A DNA stretch of 64,000 nucleotides from Nostoc foliaceum FACHB-393 (GCF_014698505.1 NZ_JACJTD010000031.1:27025-91024); one strand, 5' to 3'. Positions 51,763 to 61,232 are shown, counted from the stretch's first letter. The notes: generated by a model not told the origin, from the sequence alone. Program-made: numbers and translations.

Positions 51763-52818
51763 TCAACTAAACTGTTCAATTATTCCGCCACCTAACACTT
51801 TTTCCCCGTCGTACCATACCGCAGCTTGTCCAGGGGTGATACTGATTTGGGGTTCATCAAACACCAAACGCACACGGGAATTTTCCAGCGGAATCACTGT
51901 CACTGGTGTAGGTGTTGAACGATAACGAATTTGCACTTTGGCATGAATTGGGGTAGATGGTTCAGCAATGGAAACCCAGTTTACCCGATTTACAGTGCAT
52001 TCTGGCTGAGTTACCTTGGTGCGATCGCCTACTACTACTTTATTATTTTCCGCATCTAATTCAATCACATACAACGGTTCGGCAGCAGCAATTCCCAAGC
52101 CTTTGCGCTGACCAATGGTGTAATGATGAACACCATCATGCTGTCCCAAAATTTTGCCTGTAGTATCTACAATATCGCCTGTTTTGGGAGCCAAATATTT
52201 ATCCAAAAATGCCCGCATGGAACCGTTACTTTCCACTAAGCATAAGTCTTGACTTTCTGGTTTATCAGCAGTTTTTAGTCCGTATTCAGTCGCAATGCGA
52301 CGCGTGTCAGTTTTTTCTAGTTCGCCCAGAGGAAATATGGTTGCTGCAAGTAAATCTTGAGACAAATCATAGAGGAAGTATGACTGGTCTTTATTACGGT
52401 CAACAGCCCTTAATAACTGGTAACGTCCAGTTGCTTCGTCATAGCTAATTCGGGCATAATGACCAGTGGCGATGCGATCGCATCCCAATTCTTCACGAGC
52501 ATACTGCACCATTGGCCCAAACTTCACCGTTTTATTGCACTGGGAGCAAGGCAAAGGCGTGATTCCAGCACTGTAACCAGTCACCAGGAAATCGACAATA
52601 TGCGTCTGAAAGACATCTCGAATATCTACAACCTCATGGGGAACGCCCAATTGTTCACAGAGATCAGCCGCGTCGATCATACCTTCAGAGCAACATTGAC
52701 CTTTGCCTTTCATTAGCCAAAGAGTCAAACCAATCACTTCATAGCCCTGATGGTGCAGGATAGCTGCGGCGGTGGAACTGTCAACGCCACCAGAAAGACC
52801 AACGACGACTTTTTTCAT
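51763..52818 (-). CDS. mnmA: tRNA-specific 2-thiouridylase
   Basis: A 351-residue enzyme that thiolates U34 of tRNA-Lys, -Glu and -Gln. The PP-loop SGGVDSS is at 8-14. The two catalytic cysteines are in PCSQCNK and ESQDLCLVES. The tRNA-binding part has TGHYARI and DQSYFLYDL, and the C-terminal beta-barrel ends the protein. The frame is open 16 codons upstream (52866), but ATG 52818 (MKKVVVGLSGGVDSS) is the natural start. Single gene. Confidence 0.95.
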   Translation of the reverse strand: MKKVVVGLSGGVDSSTAAAILHHQGYEVIGLTLWLMKGKGQCCSEGMIDAADLCEQLGVPHEVVDIRDVFQTHIVDFLVTGYSAGITPLPCSQCNKTVKFGPMVQYAREELGCDRIATGHYARISYDEATGRYQLLRAVDRNKDQSYFLYDLSQDLLAATIFPLGELEKTDTRRIATEYGLKTADKPESQDLCLVESNGSMRAFLDKYLAPKTGDIVDTTGKILGQHDGVHHYTIGQRKGLGIAAAEPLYVIELDAENNKVVVGDRTKVTQPECTVNRVNWVSIAEPSTPIHAKVQIRYRSTPTPVTVIPLENSRVRLVFDEPQISITPGQAAVWYDGEKVLGGGIIEQFS

Positions 52819-53142
52819 ACAAAGCACGACACGATAGCTGCGTGGTTGTCCAATTGTAGCACACACTCTTCAAAGCCTTGCTACCAAAGCACTTCAGTTT
52901 TCTAACTGTTGACTGTTAACCATCAACCGTCAACCGTCATCAGTCAACATGAAATCCCATCCCCTTTTAGGAGTGGGATGAGCTTAATCCTCCATTACCC
53001 TTATCTAAGAATAATTACAGATGTATTTTTTGCCACGCACATGAGCTAATTTTACGTTAACGCTATATAGTTGCTACAACGGTGAACTAATTAGTTCCTG
53101 ATGGAAATTGCCTAGAAATACTTTGACTACTTTCTAATTACT
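52819..53142. other. Intergenic region with repeats
   Basis: 324 bp between divergent genes. TTGACTGTTAACCATCAACC-type heptamer repeats at ~52906-52947 are followed by a hairpin (ATCCCATCC / GAGTGGGAT) at ~52951-52980. No frame is supported. Confidence 0.45.
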
Positions 53143-54078
53143 ATGTCGAGAGAAATACCAAGTCAATTTATCCCATTTCAGATGCTGCGCGGAAGTTCTG
53201 AGGGATGGAAGCCCACTATCAGACTTCTCTCCTTGTTAGTGGGAGGATGGTTACTGCTGATTCCAGACTCTAACCCAGTACAAGCACAAATTCACAACAG
53301 CAACGTGCTACTTGCTCAACAAGTCGGTGAAACTTTACCGCCACCGCCAATTCCCTTTGGCCAACAGCCATCACCGCAGTTACAACCAGTGGAGGAGAGT
53401 CAATTAGAGCAGGATTTTCAGCCCTCTCAACCAGTACAAAACAATCAATTAGAGCAGAATTTTCAGCCCTCTCAACCAGTACAAAATAATCAATTTGAGC
53501 CGAACTTTCAGCCCTCTCAACCTGAACAGTTTAGTCAATATAACCAGAACTTTGAGCGCTACTTAGTTTATGTAGATGGTAGTGATTTCCAAACGCTACA
53601 AGCAATCCGTCAGATTGAACCCAGTGCTTACATTCGCCAGTATCAAGGCCGAAATGTAATTCAGTCAGGTGTTTTTAACAGAGTATCTAACGCTCAACAA
53701 CGGGTGAGTGAGTTAGAGTCACGAGGGATATATAGCGCCCGGATTATTAGCTTTGCTAACGGACAGGAAATAAATTCAGGTAATAGAAGCTTTGTAGGCG
53801 ATCGCACTAATATAAATGCTAATAGACCAGTTTCTAGATATTATGTCGCCATTCCCACCACTCCCGAACAATTACCTACGATCGCAGCACAAATTAGGCA
53901 GAATCTAGCCCGATTTAGTCAAGATTTAGGACGATCTGGCGGAGTCCTTGAAAGGACGCAACCACGCGGGCCACACGTAGCAGTAGGGCCTTTTTCTGAT
54001 CGATTCCAAGCTGAGGAATGGAATAAATATCTGCGAAATATAGGATATGGTAACGCTAGAGTTTACTACGGAAAGTGA
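53143..54078 (+). CDS. Exported SPOR-like protein with Gln/Pro-rich tandem repeats
   Basis: A 311-residue protein. A hydrophobic segment at ~27-42 (RLLSLLVGGWLLLIPDS) followed by VQAQ acts as signal or anchor. Residues 87-131 are three 15-residue tandem repeats (QLEQNFQPSQPVQNN type). The C-terminal part has two SPOR-like units, RYLVYVDGSDFQTLQAI..GVFNRVSNAQQRVSELESRGI and RYYVAIPTTPEQLPTIA..VGPFSDRFQAEEWNKYL. SPOR domains bind denuded peptidoglycan at division sites. Function is inferred from the domains. ATG start. Confidence 0.75.
   Translation: MSREIPSQFIPFQMLRGSSEGWKPTIRLLSLLVGGWLLLIPDSNPVQAQIHNSNVLLAQQVGETLPPPPIPFGQQPSPQLQPVEESQLEQDFQPSQPVQNNQLEQNFQPSQPVQNNQFEPNFQPSQPEQFSQYNQNFERYLVYVDGSDFQTLQAIRQIEPSAYIRQYQGRNVIQSGVFNRVSNAQQRVSELESRGIYSARIISFANGQEINSGNRSFVGDRTNINANRPVSRYYVAIPTTPEQLPTIAAQIRQNLARFSQDLGRSGGVLERTQPRGPHVAVGPFSDRFQAEEWNKYLRNIGYGNARVYYGK
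53401..53535. repeat. Three 45-bp tandem repeats inside the SPOR-like gene
   Basis: Units at 53401-53445, 53446-53490 and 53491-53535, each encoding one 15-residue repeat. Units 1 and 2 are nearly identical in DNA, unit 3 has diverged. The copy number could vary between strains. Confidence 0.8.
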
Positions 54079-54403
54079 ATAAGTCAGGAGTGGGAACTAA
54101 GATAAATCCTCAGCAGTAAATTCATTTTATCTAGATTCAGCATGGCGATCGCTCCTAGAACACCAAGTAATCCTGGAAGAACCTCTCCCCCAACCCCTCT
54201 CCGCATCGGAGAGGGTAATTTGGCTCTCCCTTCCCTGCTAGGGGGCTGGGGGGTTAGGTTTTTGATTACTGAATCGATGCTCTAGAGAGGTCTGTTGTCT
54301 CCATAAAACTATCAAGATTTGGCAAGTGCGATAGTGATTTAGTCCCCGATCAGCTGAGGAACGGTAGAATATACCTAATTTTCGTAGCTTTAAAAGCCAA
54401 ACT
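54079..54403. other. Intergenic region with a CTCTCCCC-type repeat
   Basis: 325 bp. At 54180-54261, ACCTCTCCCCCAACCCCTCT pairs loosely with GGGGGCTGGGGGGTTAGG; a dispersed hairpin repeat. The right part should contain the promoter of the Ycf23-like gene. Confidence 0.5.
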
Positions 54404-55147
54404 ATGACGATGCATTCTCCACTCCAACGTGCATTTAATAACCGCCGTGTTCTGAAAGTGATCAGCGGCTTGAATAATTTTGACGCCGCTAGCGTCGCCG
54501 CTACCGTTAAAGCTGCTGAATTTGGTGGTGCTACTTTTGTCGATATTGCCGCCGATCCAGCCTTAGTCCGGCTAGTTAAAAGTTTGACAAAATTACCAAT
54601 TTGTGTTTCGGCAGTAGAGCCAGAAAAATTTGTGCAAGCTGTAGCAGCTGGTGCTGATTTAATTGAAATCGGGAATTTTGATTCTTTCTATGCTCAAGGT
54701 CGCCGCTTTGAGGCTCTGGAAGTGCTAGCGCTGACTAAGCAAACCCGCACTCTTTTACCCGAAATTACCCTATCTGTTACCGTTCCCCACATCCTAGAAC
54801 TAGATCAACAGGTACAGCTAGCAGAAGAACTGGTGAAAGCTGGAGCGGATATTATCCAAACCGAAGGTGGTACTAGCAGTAACCCAGTTCACCCTGGAAC
54901 TCTAGGATTAATTGAAAAAGCTGCTCCTACCTTGGCAGCAGCTTTTGAAATTTCTCGTGTGGTGTCAGTACCAGTATTATGTGCTTCAGGAATTTCTAAC
55001 GTTACCGCACCATTAGCGATCGCTGCTGGTGCTGCTGGTGTTGGTGTTGGTTCCGCCATCAACCAACTCAATAGCGAAATAGCAATGATTGCCGCTGTGC
55101 GTGGCTTGGTAGAAGCCTTAGCAACTACAAATGCAGTAATGAGTTAG
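54404..55147 (+). CDS. Ycf23 / DUF561 family protein
   Basis: A 247-residue TIM-barrel-like protein of the DUF561 family, which includes the plastid-encoded Ycf23. Typical blocks are RVLKVISGLNNFD, GATFVDIAADP, AAGADLIEIGNFDSFY, GADIIQTEGGTSS and AAGAAGVGVGSAINQLNSE, with the glycine-rich end resembling a phosphate-binding site. The reaction is unknown. ATG start. The last codons (ATGAGTTAG) are part of a 14-bp tandem repeat that continues downstream, so the C-terminus is set by the repeat. Confidence 0.85.
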   Translation: MTMHSPLQRAFNNRRVLKVISGLNNFDAASVAATVKAAEFGGATFVDIAADPALVRLVKSLTKLPICVSAVEPEKFVQAVAAGADLIEIGNFDSFYAQGRRFEALEVLALTKQTRTLLPEITLSVTVPHILELDQQVQLAEELVKAGADIIQTEGGTSSNPVHPGTLGLIEKAAPTLAAAFEISRVVSVPVLCASGISNVTAPLAIAAGAAGVGVGSAINQLNSEIAMIAAVRGLVEALATTNAVMS

Positions 55148-55196
55148 GAGTGATGAGTTAGGAGTGATGAGTTAGGAGTGATGAGTTAGGAGTGAT
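55141..55196. repeat. Four 14-bp tandem repeats spanning a stop codon
   Basis: GAGTTAGGAGTGAT repeated exactly four times, followed by GAGTGATGAG. The first unit contains the stop of the Ycf23-like gene. Two 7-bp half-units (GAGTTAG, GAGTGAT) identify it as a heptamer-type repeat. Confidence 0.85.
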
Positions 55197-55268
55197 GAGT
55201 GATGAGTAGAAGAAACTTATTTATTCAAAACTCCAAACTTCAAACTCTTAACTCCAAATTTCTAACTA

Positions 55269-56417
55269 TTAACTCATAACTTCTTTCAATGCATAAATTA
55301 CTTGGTCTTGCTGCTGTTGTGTCAATTCTGGGAACATAGGCAAAGATATGACTTCATGGCAAGCTTGCTCTGCTATTGGTAAGTCTCCAATTTGATAGCC
55401 CAGACTTTGATAAACTGGTTGCAAATGTAAAGGGTAGGGGTAGTAAATCATTGAACTCACACCCTGCTCTTGCAATTGATTACGCACCCAATCTCGATAT
55501 TTAGCGCTAGAACCATTTCGCCCTTCACCTGATATCCGAATAGTGTATTGATTCCATACCCCAACACCCTCAGGTAATTCTTGAGGCGGCACTATCCCTG
55601 GAACTTGACTCAGGAACTGATAGTAATAGTTGGCGATATCTCGTCGGCGATCATTCCAAATATCTAAATAACGTAGCTTAATCTGCAAGATGGCTGCTTG
55701 GAGAGCATCTAAGCGACTATTTACACCTATTTCCTCGTGTAAATATCGAATTTTACTACCATGATCCCGTAATATTCGCAGTTTAGTGGCGATCGCTGGG
55801 TCATTAGTCGTTATTGCTCCGCCATCGCCACAACCACCAAGATTTTTGGTAGGGTAGAAACTAAAGCAACCAATATGTCCAATGCTTCCTACTTTTTCAT
55901 TAGCCCACATTGCGCCTGTAGACTGAGCGCAATCTTCAATTATTGACAAATTGTGAGACTGAGCGATCGCCATCAATGATGTCATATCCACAGGTTGTCC
56001 AAATAGGTGAACCGGGATAATCGCTTTGGTTTTGGGTGTAATCGCCGCCGCTACTTGTTCCACATCGAGATTAAAGGTAGTAGCCTCAATGTCAACAAAA
56101 ACAGGCTTTGCACCAACGGCGCTAATCACTTCAGATGTAGCAATAAAGGTGAAAGGCGTTGTAATCACTTCATCGCCTGCACCAATCTCCAAGACTCGTA
56201 ATGCTAAGTAGAGTGCATCAGTACCAGAATTACAAGCCACACATTGAGTAACAGTATTATAAGCAGCAAACTGTTGCTCAAAGCCTTCGACTAGGGGGCC
56301 GCCGATATAGCGACCAGAAGCCAATACTTCTAAGACAGCTGCACTTACTTCTGCTTCGATGGTGGTGTATTGCTGCTTAATATCAAAAGCAGGGATGGGA
56401 TTTACACTTTGGATCAT
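55269..56417 (-). CDS. DegT/DnrJ/EryC1/StrS sugar aminotransferase
   Basis: A 382-residue PLP-dependent aminotransferase acting on nucleotide-linked keto sugars. The PLP lysine is Lys191 in SFYPTKNLGG, with Asp162 (IIEDCAQS) under the pyridine ring and NSGTDALYLAL at 63-73 for the phosphate. The family makes amino sugars for surface polysaccharides. No sugar-synthesis or glycosyltransferase genes are adjacent, so the pathway cannot be read. ATG start. Confidence 0.9.
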   Translation of the reverse strand: MIQSVNPIPAFDIKQQYTTIEAEVSAAVLEVLASGRYIGGPLVEGFEQQFAAYNTVTQCVACNSGTDALYLALRVLEIGAGDEVITTPFTFIATSEVISAVGAKPVFVDIEATTFNLDVEQVAAAITPKTKAIIPVHLFGQPVDMTSLMAIAQSHNLSIIEDCAQSTGAMWANEKVGSIGHIGCFSFYPTKNLGGCGDGGAITTNDPAIATKLRILRDHGSKIRYLHEEIGVNSRLDALQAAILQIKLRYLDIWNDRRRDIANYYYQFLSQVPGIVPPQELPEGVGVWNQYTIRISGEGRNGSSAKYRDWVRNQLQEQGVSSMIYYPYPLHLQPVYQSLGYQIGDLPIAEQACHEVISLPMFPELTQQQQDQVIYALKEVMS

Positions 56418-56737
56418 GAGTTCTTATTTTATCGGGAGATACAAAGGATGCACTTCGAGAGTCAATTTTTGCTGATTGAATTGTTAATCAAAAAGGAGCT
56501 ACTAAAAGACTATCGCCCAAGATACGCATCTATTAGGGTTTTTACTTAAATTGTGGCGCAGTAAACTACCGCACATTTAATTTACAGATAGTAGGCATAC
56601 TAAGTGTTTGCCATGTTAAGGTTGTACCATTTTGAATTGATGAAGGTGATATATATCAACCAAGATCCAACACATCGGATCAAAGTTCCAGGTGTGTGGG
56701 CTGCTTTGAAAAGAGAATACCAGGAGATAGAGAACCC

Positions 56738-57514
56738 ATGCAGGATCTGATCAGGCTGGATTTCGTAGATTTAGCTATTGCTGTGGGATTGATGGCGATC
56801 GCCATTGGTTTATCTGCTTGGGAAAAATTAGGATTAGAGTTTAACTTAGCCCTTGCTACTGGGAGAACTATCTTACAACTTCTTGTATTGGGATACATTT
56901 TAGATTTCATCTTCGCTTTAGACAATGCTTGGGCAGTTTTGGCGCTATTAGCAATAATGCTGATAATTACGGCGATTGTCGCACGAAATCGCATCAGCCA
57001 AAAAATTCCTCATGTGTTGCCTTTGGTGTGGGGTGCAATTTTAATTAGTACCGCCCTGACAGTGCTTTACACCAACTTCTTGATCATTCAACCAGAAAGA
57101 TGGTACGAACCCCAGTATATAATTCCCCTAGCAGGGATAGTCTTAGGTAATGCTACCAATGCAGCTGCGATCGCAGGCGAACGTCTTGTCAGCACCATTA
57201 ATTCCAGCCATCTCGAAATAGAAACCCACTTGAGCTTAGGTGCAACGCCCCAGCAAGCAGTTAGCCAGTACCGCAAAGACGCCATCAGAGCCGGATTTAT
57301 GCCGACTCTCAATCAAATGATCCTCATCGGTATGGTGGCAATACCAGGAATTACCACAGGACAGTTATTAGCTGGTGTCCCACCCCTGGATGCTGTATCT
57401 TACGAAATTTTGATTGTATTTATGGTTGCTTTTGCTAATTTGTTGACAACAGTTTTAGTTGTGAAAGGGTTGTCTCGTCAATTTTTTAATTCTGCCGCGC
57501 AGTTAGTAAGATGA
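56738..57514 (+). CDS. fetB: FetB/UPF0014-type ABC transporter permease
   Basis: A 258-residue inner-membrane protein with about 7 hydrophobic segments. Typical UPF0014 blocks are GRTILQLLVLGYILDFIF near the N-terminus, PLAGIVLGNATNAAAIAGERL in the middle and GFMPTLNQMILIGMVAIPGITTGQLL. In E. coli, FetB works with the ATPase FetA in iron export. No ATPase gene is next to it here, so the partner is elsewhere and the substrate is inferred. The frame is open from 56696, but ATG 56738 (MQDLIRLDF) follows an AGGAGATAG ribosome binding site. Confidence 0.85.
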   Translation: MQDLIRLDFVDLAIAVGLMAIAIGLSAWEKLGLEFNLALATGRTILQLLVLGYILDFIFALDNAWAVLALLAIMLIITAIVARNRISQKIPHVLPLVWGAILISTALTVLYTNFLIIQPERWYEPQYIIPLAGIVLGNATNAAAIAGERLVSTINSSHLEIETHLSLGATPQQAVSQYRKDAIRAGFMPTLNQMILIGMVAIPGITTGQLLAGVPPLDAVSYEILIVFMVAFANLLTTVLVVKGLSRQFFNSAAQLVR

Positions 57515-57596
57515 AGGGATTAATCTACAATCCAAGAATATTTCATCAATCCCTTGTAGGGGTTCACAACTGTGCATTGGTGTCAAATATGTCTAC

Positions 57597-59357
57597 TTAT
57601 CCATCCAAAGTCCGTGTATAAATTACCTGACCTTGGGAATCATAGAGGAAAAGGGACAAGTTAGCATTGTCACTAATTACAGCTAAGGCTTCCCGTAAAA
57701 TTTGCAAGTGATTGGTAACATCACCAGCAGTCTCCGAGTTCTCAGAATAAGGATTAGCCAAGTTATTTTGTCTTACTTGGTCATACTCAGGCGTTAACCG
57801 GACAATAATTCCTGCGTTGTCTATACTAAATGTGCAAATCCGAATTCCATTAATACAGGTTTTATCTAGGTCGGTGCGGGTTTGTTGCAAACTACTAACA
57901 ACTTGTAGTTTTTCTTGCGCTTGTTTGAGGGCTACTGAATAGGGTTCGATGAGGGACTGAGCCTGAGTGTAGTACAAGCTATCCTGGGAAATCTGTTTTG
58001 CAGTTTGCAAAGCCTGATCCCAGTATGTCGCCGCTGCTTGCCATTGGTTTTGTTGCTCATATACTTTGGCTTGCTTGGCAGTGCTAACGGCTTGTTGGTA
58101 GGTTTTAACAGCTAATCGTTCTTTAGTCGCGCGATCGCGTGCCCCTACTAACTTAGGTTTATAATCTAGCAACAGCTTTTCGGCTTCTTGGTATCCAGGA
58201 CTAGTCCGGGGAATGCTATTCAAGGCATTAATGGCCACCAGCCAAGTAGACTGCACTTTTTGCCAGTCATTCAAGGATTTAGCAGTAGCTTGCCGATTCT
58301 CGGCTGCATTAGCCACAGCTTTTGCTGCTGTTATTTTTTTCAGCCATTTTTCCTCAGTAAATATCTGTTGATTTACAGCGTGCAAACGGACACGATAACT
58401 TAATAATTTCCCTTGCACTAGCCCATAGAGTTCACTACCGGAGCTTATAGTTTCTAGTGGCGCTATAGCCTGTCGCCATAAGTGTTGCCTAGCTTGTAAT
58501 TCCTCTAGGCTATGTGCAGGAGTTTGAACTTTTTGTGTCGCCAAGGATGCCGTTTGCAAAGCCTTGACCACCTGGTTGATTTTTTCTGACCGTCCAGACA
58601 AACTTGCTTTTAGTTCTTCTGCCACCTGGGAATGGGGTGACCAACTAGGAATTGTGTTCAAGGATGCGCTGGCTGCTGTAAATTGCTGTTGTAGAGCTAC
58701 TAATTCTTTTTCAGACTTGGCGCGGCGCATCAATTGTGGAGATTTTGTTTTTAATTGCTCGGCGTTTTGTATTTCTTTACACTCAGACATTACACAAGGG
58801 CGAGTCAAAAAGTAAGCACCACCGCCTAAGACTACAATTCCCACCAATACTGCACCCAGTAAGATAGGTTTGATTTGGAATGCTGGCTTTGAAGCTGACA
58901 AATTCGGCGCATCTGCAAATGGGTCAAACGCTTCCTCTTCCTCTGTCTCATCGATTGATGGAAAATATGTCAGAGCTGAAGAAGACGCGGCGAATTCTTC
59001 CCCCTTGTCTCCTTGTCCCCTTCTCCCCTTGTCCCCTTGTCCATCTCCCCATTCCCCTATCTGCATAGCCAAGAAACATTTGGCATAAGGGAGTTGTTCA
59101 CCAAAAATTCTGAGGAAACATTGCACTTGCTGGTATCTGTGGGGTGCCAGAGACTGAAGTACTTCCTCAATTACTGCAAAGATTATCTGAGCGTCAACTA
59201 TTACATCTGATTCGTGTTGCGTTAAAATCATTAGCCCGTCTTTATTGACGGCACACTTAACCTCGAAGACTTCAGCCGTTGAGACTTCTACAAGTAATTG
59301 TTCCTGCAAAGTTTTGGCTAAAAGCTGTAAATCTTCCTGCTGGACTGCTACTTTCAT
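57597..59357 (-). CDS. Hypothetical membrane protein with long helical periplasmic region
   Basis: A 586-residue protein from ATG 59357 (frame open to 59444). The first ~98 residues are a small alpha/beta domain, followed by a repeat-derived insert (~99-121, GDGQGDKGRRGQGDKG) and an acidic stretch. A membrane segment lies at ~163-184 (PILLGAVLVGIVVLGGGAYFL). The remaining ~400 residues are mostly helical with TPR-like WQAAATYWDQALQTAK, and end in a small domain (ALAVISDNANLSLFLYDSQG). I do not recognise the family. Possibly a cell-envelope scaffold; no function is claimed. Confidence 0.7.
   Translation of the reverse strand: MKVAVQQEDLQLLAKTLQEQLLVEVSTAEVFEVKCAVNKDGLMILTQHESDVIVDAQIIFAVIEEVLQSLAPHRYQQVQCFLRIFGEQLPYAKCFLAMQIGEWGDGQGDKGRRGQGDKGEEFAASSSALTYFPSIDETEEEEAFDPFADAPNLSASKPAFQIKPILLGAVLVGIVVLGGGAYFLTRPCVMSECKEIQNAEQLKTKSPQLMRRAKSEKELVALQQQFTAASASLNTIPSWSPHSQVAEELKASLSGRSEKINQVVKALQTASLATQKVQTPAHSLEELQARQHLWRQAIAPLETISSGSELYGLVQGKLLSYRVRLHAVNQQIFTEEKWLKKITAAKAVANAAENRQATAKSLNDWQKVQSTWLVAINALNSIPRTSPGYQEAEKLLLDYKPKLVGARDRATKERLAVKTYQQAVSTAKQAKVYEQQNQWQAAATYWDQALQTAKQISQDSLYYTQAQSLIEPYSVALKQAQEKLQVVSSLQQTRTDLDKTCINGIRICTFSIDNAGIIVRLTPEYDQVRQNNLANPYSENSETAGDVTNHLQILREALAVISDNANLSLFLYDSQGQVIYTRTLDG
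58995..59062. repeat. CTTGTCCCC-type heptamer repeat inside a gene
   Basis: CCCTTGTCTCCTTGTCCCC units in tandem. They encode the Gly/Asp/Lys-rich insert before the membrane segment of the hypothetical protein. Same type as the right part of the 14235-14390 insert in cobN. Confidence 0.7.
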
Positions 59358-60005
59358 AGAGCTTTCCCGCTGAACTTCTATATTGTTTTGATTATCTTTA
59401 AGGGGATGAAATGAACTTTTTAGGTTTGTTGAATGCAAATGCACAGTTTAACCAACCACAGCCTGAAAATTTGAACGACCAACTTTCTAACACAAATTCT
59501 GGGTTTTCACCAAAAATTAAAAAAGCAGTTATTGTTCGCGTCGATACATTTTCACAGTGATAGATGCAAAATTAAATAATTTGTGCTCAGATATAAATTA
59601 CAAATAAAAAATGGGAATAATAGAAATTTTGAGTATTTTCACTGCATTATTTCGTGACAATTAAATTCACGGGATGTACTGCTGTGCAAAATTATAGTGG
59701 CAGAGCAGTTGTGACAAATTTATCCAAAGGTTAAGGAAAAGATACTAAGTCAGAGGGTTTTGACAGAAAGGTAGTTATCTTCTATGCTGAGAAACTTACT
59801 GAGGAGATTAATGACGTATTGTGGCTCTGGCACAAACAGGTTTGCTATCGAAATTAATGTGCCTCATTTGCTTAATTCGATAAAATTGATCCGTGAAAAA
59901 GAAATTTTTATAGCTGCCAAAAGCTTAATTCTGCAATAAAAGTGCTGCAAAATATTAAGACAGCACTAAGCAAGGGCTTGGAAAGTGTGAATGCAAGGTG
60001 TATCA
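59358..60005. other. Divergent intergenic region before the SucC-like gene
   Basis: About 650 bp of AT-rich DNA without a supported frame or a recognised repeat. It should hold promoters for both flanking genes. Confidence 0.35.
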
Positions 60006-61232
60006 ATGGATTTATTAGAGTATCAAGTTAAAGAATGGTTTGGGAAGATAGGCATTCCTGTATTGCCTTCCCAACGAATTGACCATCCCACAGATTTGAA
60101 ACGTTTAAAAATTCGCTTTCCAATTGTACTGAAATCTCAAGTACATGGAGCGGAACGGGCAAAAGCAGGTGGAGTCAGGTTTGCCGAAACGACAATTGAT
60201 GCGATCGCAGCTGCTCAAAATATCTTTAGTTTACCAATCTGGGGCGAATTGCCGGAAGTTGTGCTGGCAGAATCCCAATACGACGCCAACCAGGAATTTT
60301 ATCTAGCGGTGGTTTTAGATACTGCTGTTTGCCGACCAGTACTTTTAGGTTGCAAAGAAGCAGACATTGATTGGGAATCCGCTGGGGAAAGAATGCATCA
60401 TGTTGTCGTGGAACAGGAATTCTCGCCATTTTATGCCCGACGACTGGCTTTGAAAATGGGTTTGCAGGGGACGCTGATGCAGTCGGTAAGCAGCGTTGTC
60501 CAGAAGATGTACCAGTTATTTGTGCAAAAAGACCTGGATTTAGTCGAAATAAATCCCTTGGCAGTTAGTGCTAATGGTCAAGTTATGGCTCTTAATGGTA
60601 AAGTCAGGGTCAATGAACGGTCGATCAAGCGTCATCCAGACCTCGCCGAGATGGCAGCAAAAATTATCAGCCGTAATACCAGTACTGGAATCAATGGTAT
60701 ATTGGGCGATTGGGATGGCGTGAAAATGCACGGAAAGATCGGTATTTTAGGTAATGGTACTGGTTCAGTGATGGCAACTTTAGATTTAGTCGCTAATGCT
60801 GGTGGCAATCCAGGTGTTTGTTTGAATCTACGTCATGCTTTCCTTACAGATACTACACCAACTACCTTCCGCGATCGCCTAGAGACAGGTCTAAAAATAC
60901 TGGAGGCTGACAAAAGCATTCAAGTAATACTAATTAATTTTCTAGGTAGCATTCCTCAAACGGAGGAAGTAGCAGAAGTTATAGCTAAAGTTGTGCAGCA
61001 AGACAACAGCGAAATTAAATCACAAGTTGTAAATTCTAATGGTAGTAAAATTCGGCGAGAGCGGAATTTTAAACCCTTGGTTGTTCGTCTTGCTGGGTCT
61101 GAATTTAATGCTGTTAGAACATATTTAGCAACACTAAAAACTCACAGCGACGCGCTCCTGGTGGTAGAAAATTTAGATGAGGCAGTGGCGGCAGCAGTTC
61201 GTCTTGCTAAACCAATGGCTAATAAAAAGTAG
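60006..61232 (+). CDS. Succinyl-CoA synthetase beta-like (ATP-grasp) protein, diverged
   Basis: A 408-residue SucC-type protein (ATG 60006; frame open to 59991) with an N-terminal ATP-grasp domain and a C-terminal flavodoxin-like domain. DLVEINPLAV and GILGNGTGSVMATLDLV follow the family. Key loops differ: the ATP-loop VHAGGRGKAGG is VHGAERAKAGG, the glycine loop DVGGGA is NLRHAF, and NIFGGIVRCD is NFLGSIPQTE. These are the parts that meet the phospho-histidine in normal enzymes. With its partner downstream it probably forms an alpha-beta pair, but ordinary succinyl-CoA synthetase activity is doubtful. ADP-forming acyl-CoA synthetase or a CoA-binding regulator are alternatives. Confidence 0.75.
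   Translation: MDLLEYQVKEWFGKIGIPVLPSQRIDHPTDLKRLKIRFPIVLKSQVHGAERAKAGGVRFAETTIDAIAAAQNIFSLPIWGELPEVVLAESQYDANQEFYLAVVLDTAVCRPVLLGCKEADIDWESAGERMHHVVVEQEFSPFYARRLALKMGLQGTLMQSVSSVVQKMYQLFVQKDLDLVEINPLAVSANGQVMALNGKVRVNERSIKRHPDLAEMAAKIISRNTSTGINGILGDWDGVKMHGKIGILGNGTGSVMATLDLVANAGGNPGVCLNLRHAFLTDTTPTTFRDRLETGLKILEADKSIQVILINFLGSIPQTEEVAEVIAKVVQQDNSEIKSQVVNSNGSKIRRERNFKPLVVRLAGSEFNAVRTYLATLKTHSDALLVVENLDEAVAAAVRLAKPMANKK

Noticed and set aside
51588..51779. 63-codon minus-strand frame overlapping the end of mnmA
   Set aside because: Lies in the inverted-repeat region after mnmA, overlaps its stop, and shows no conserved pattern.
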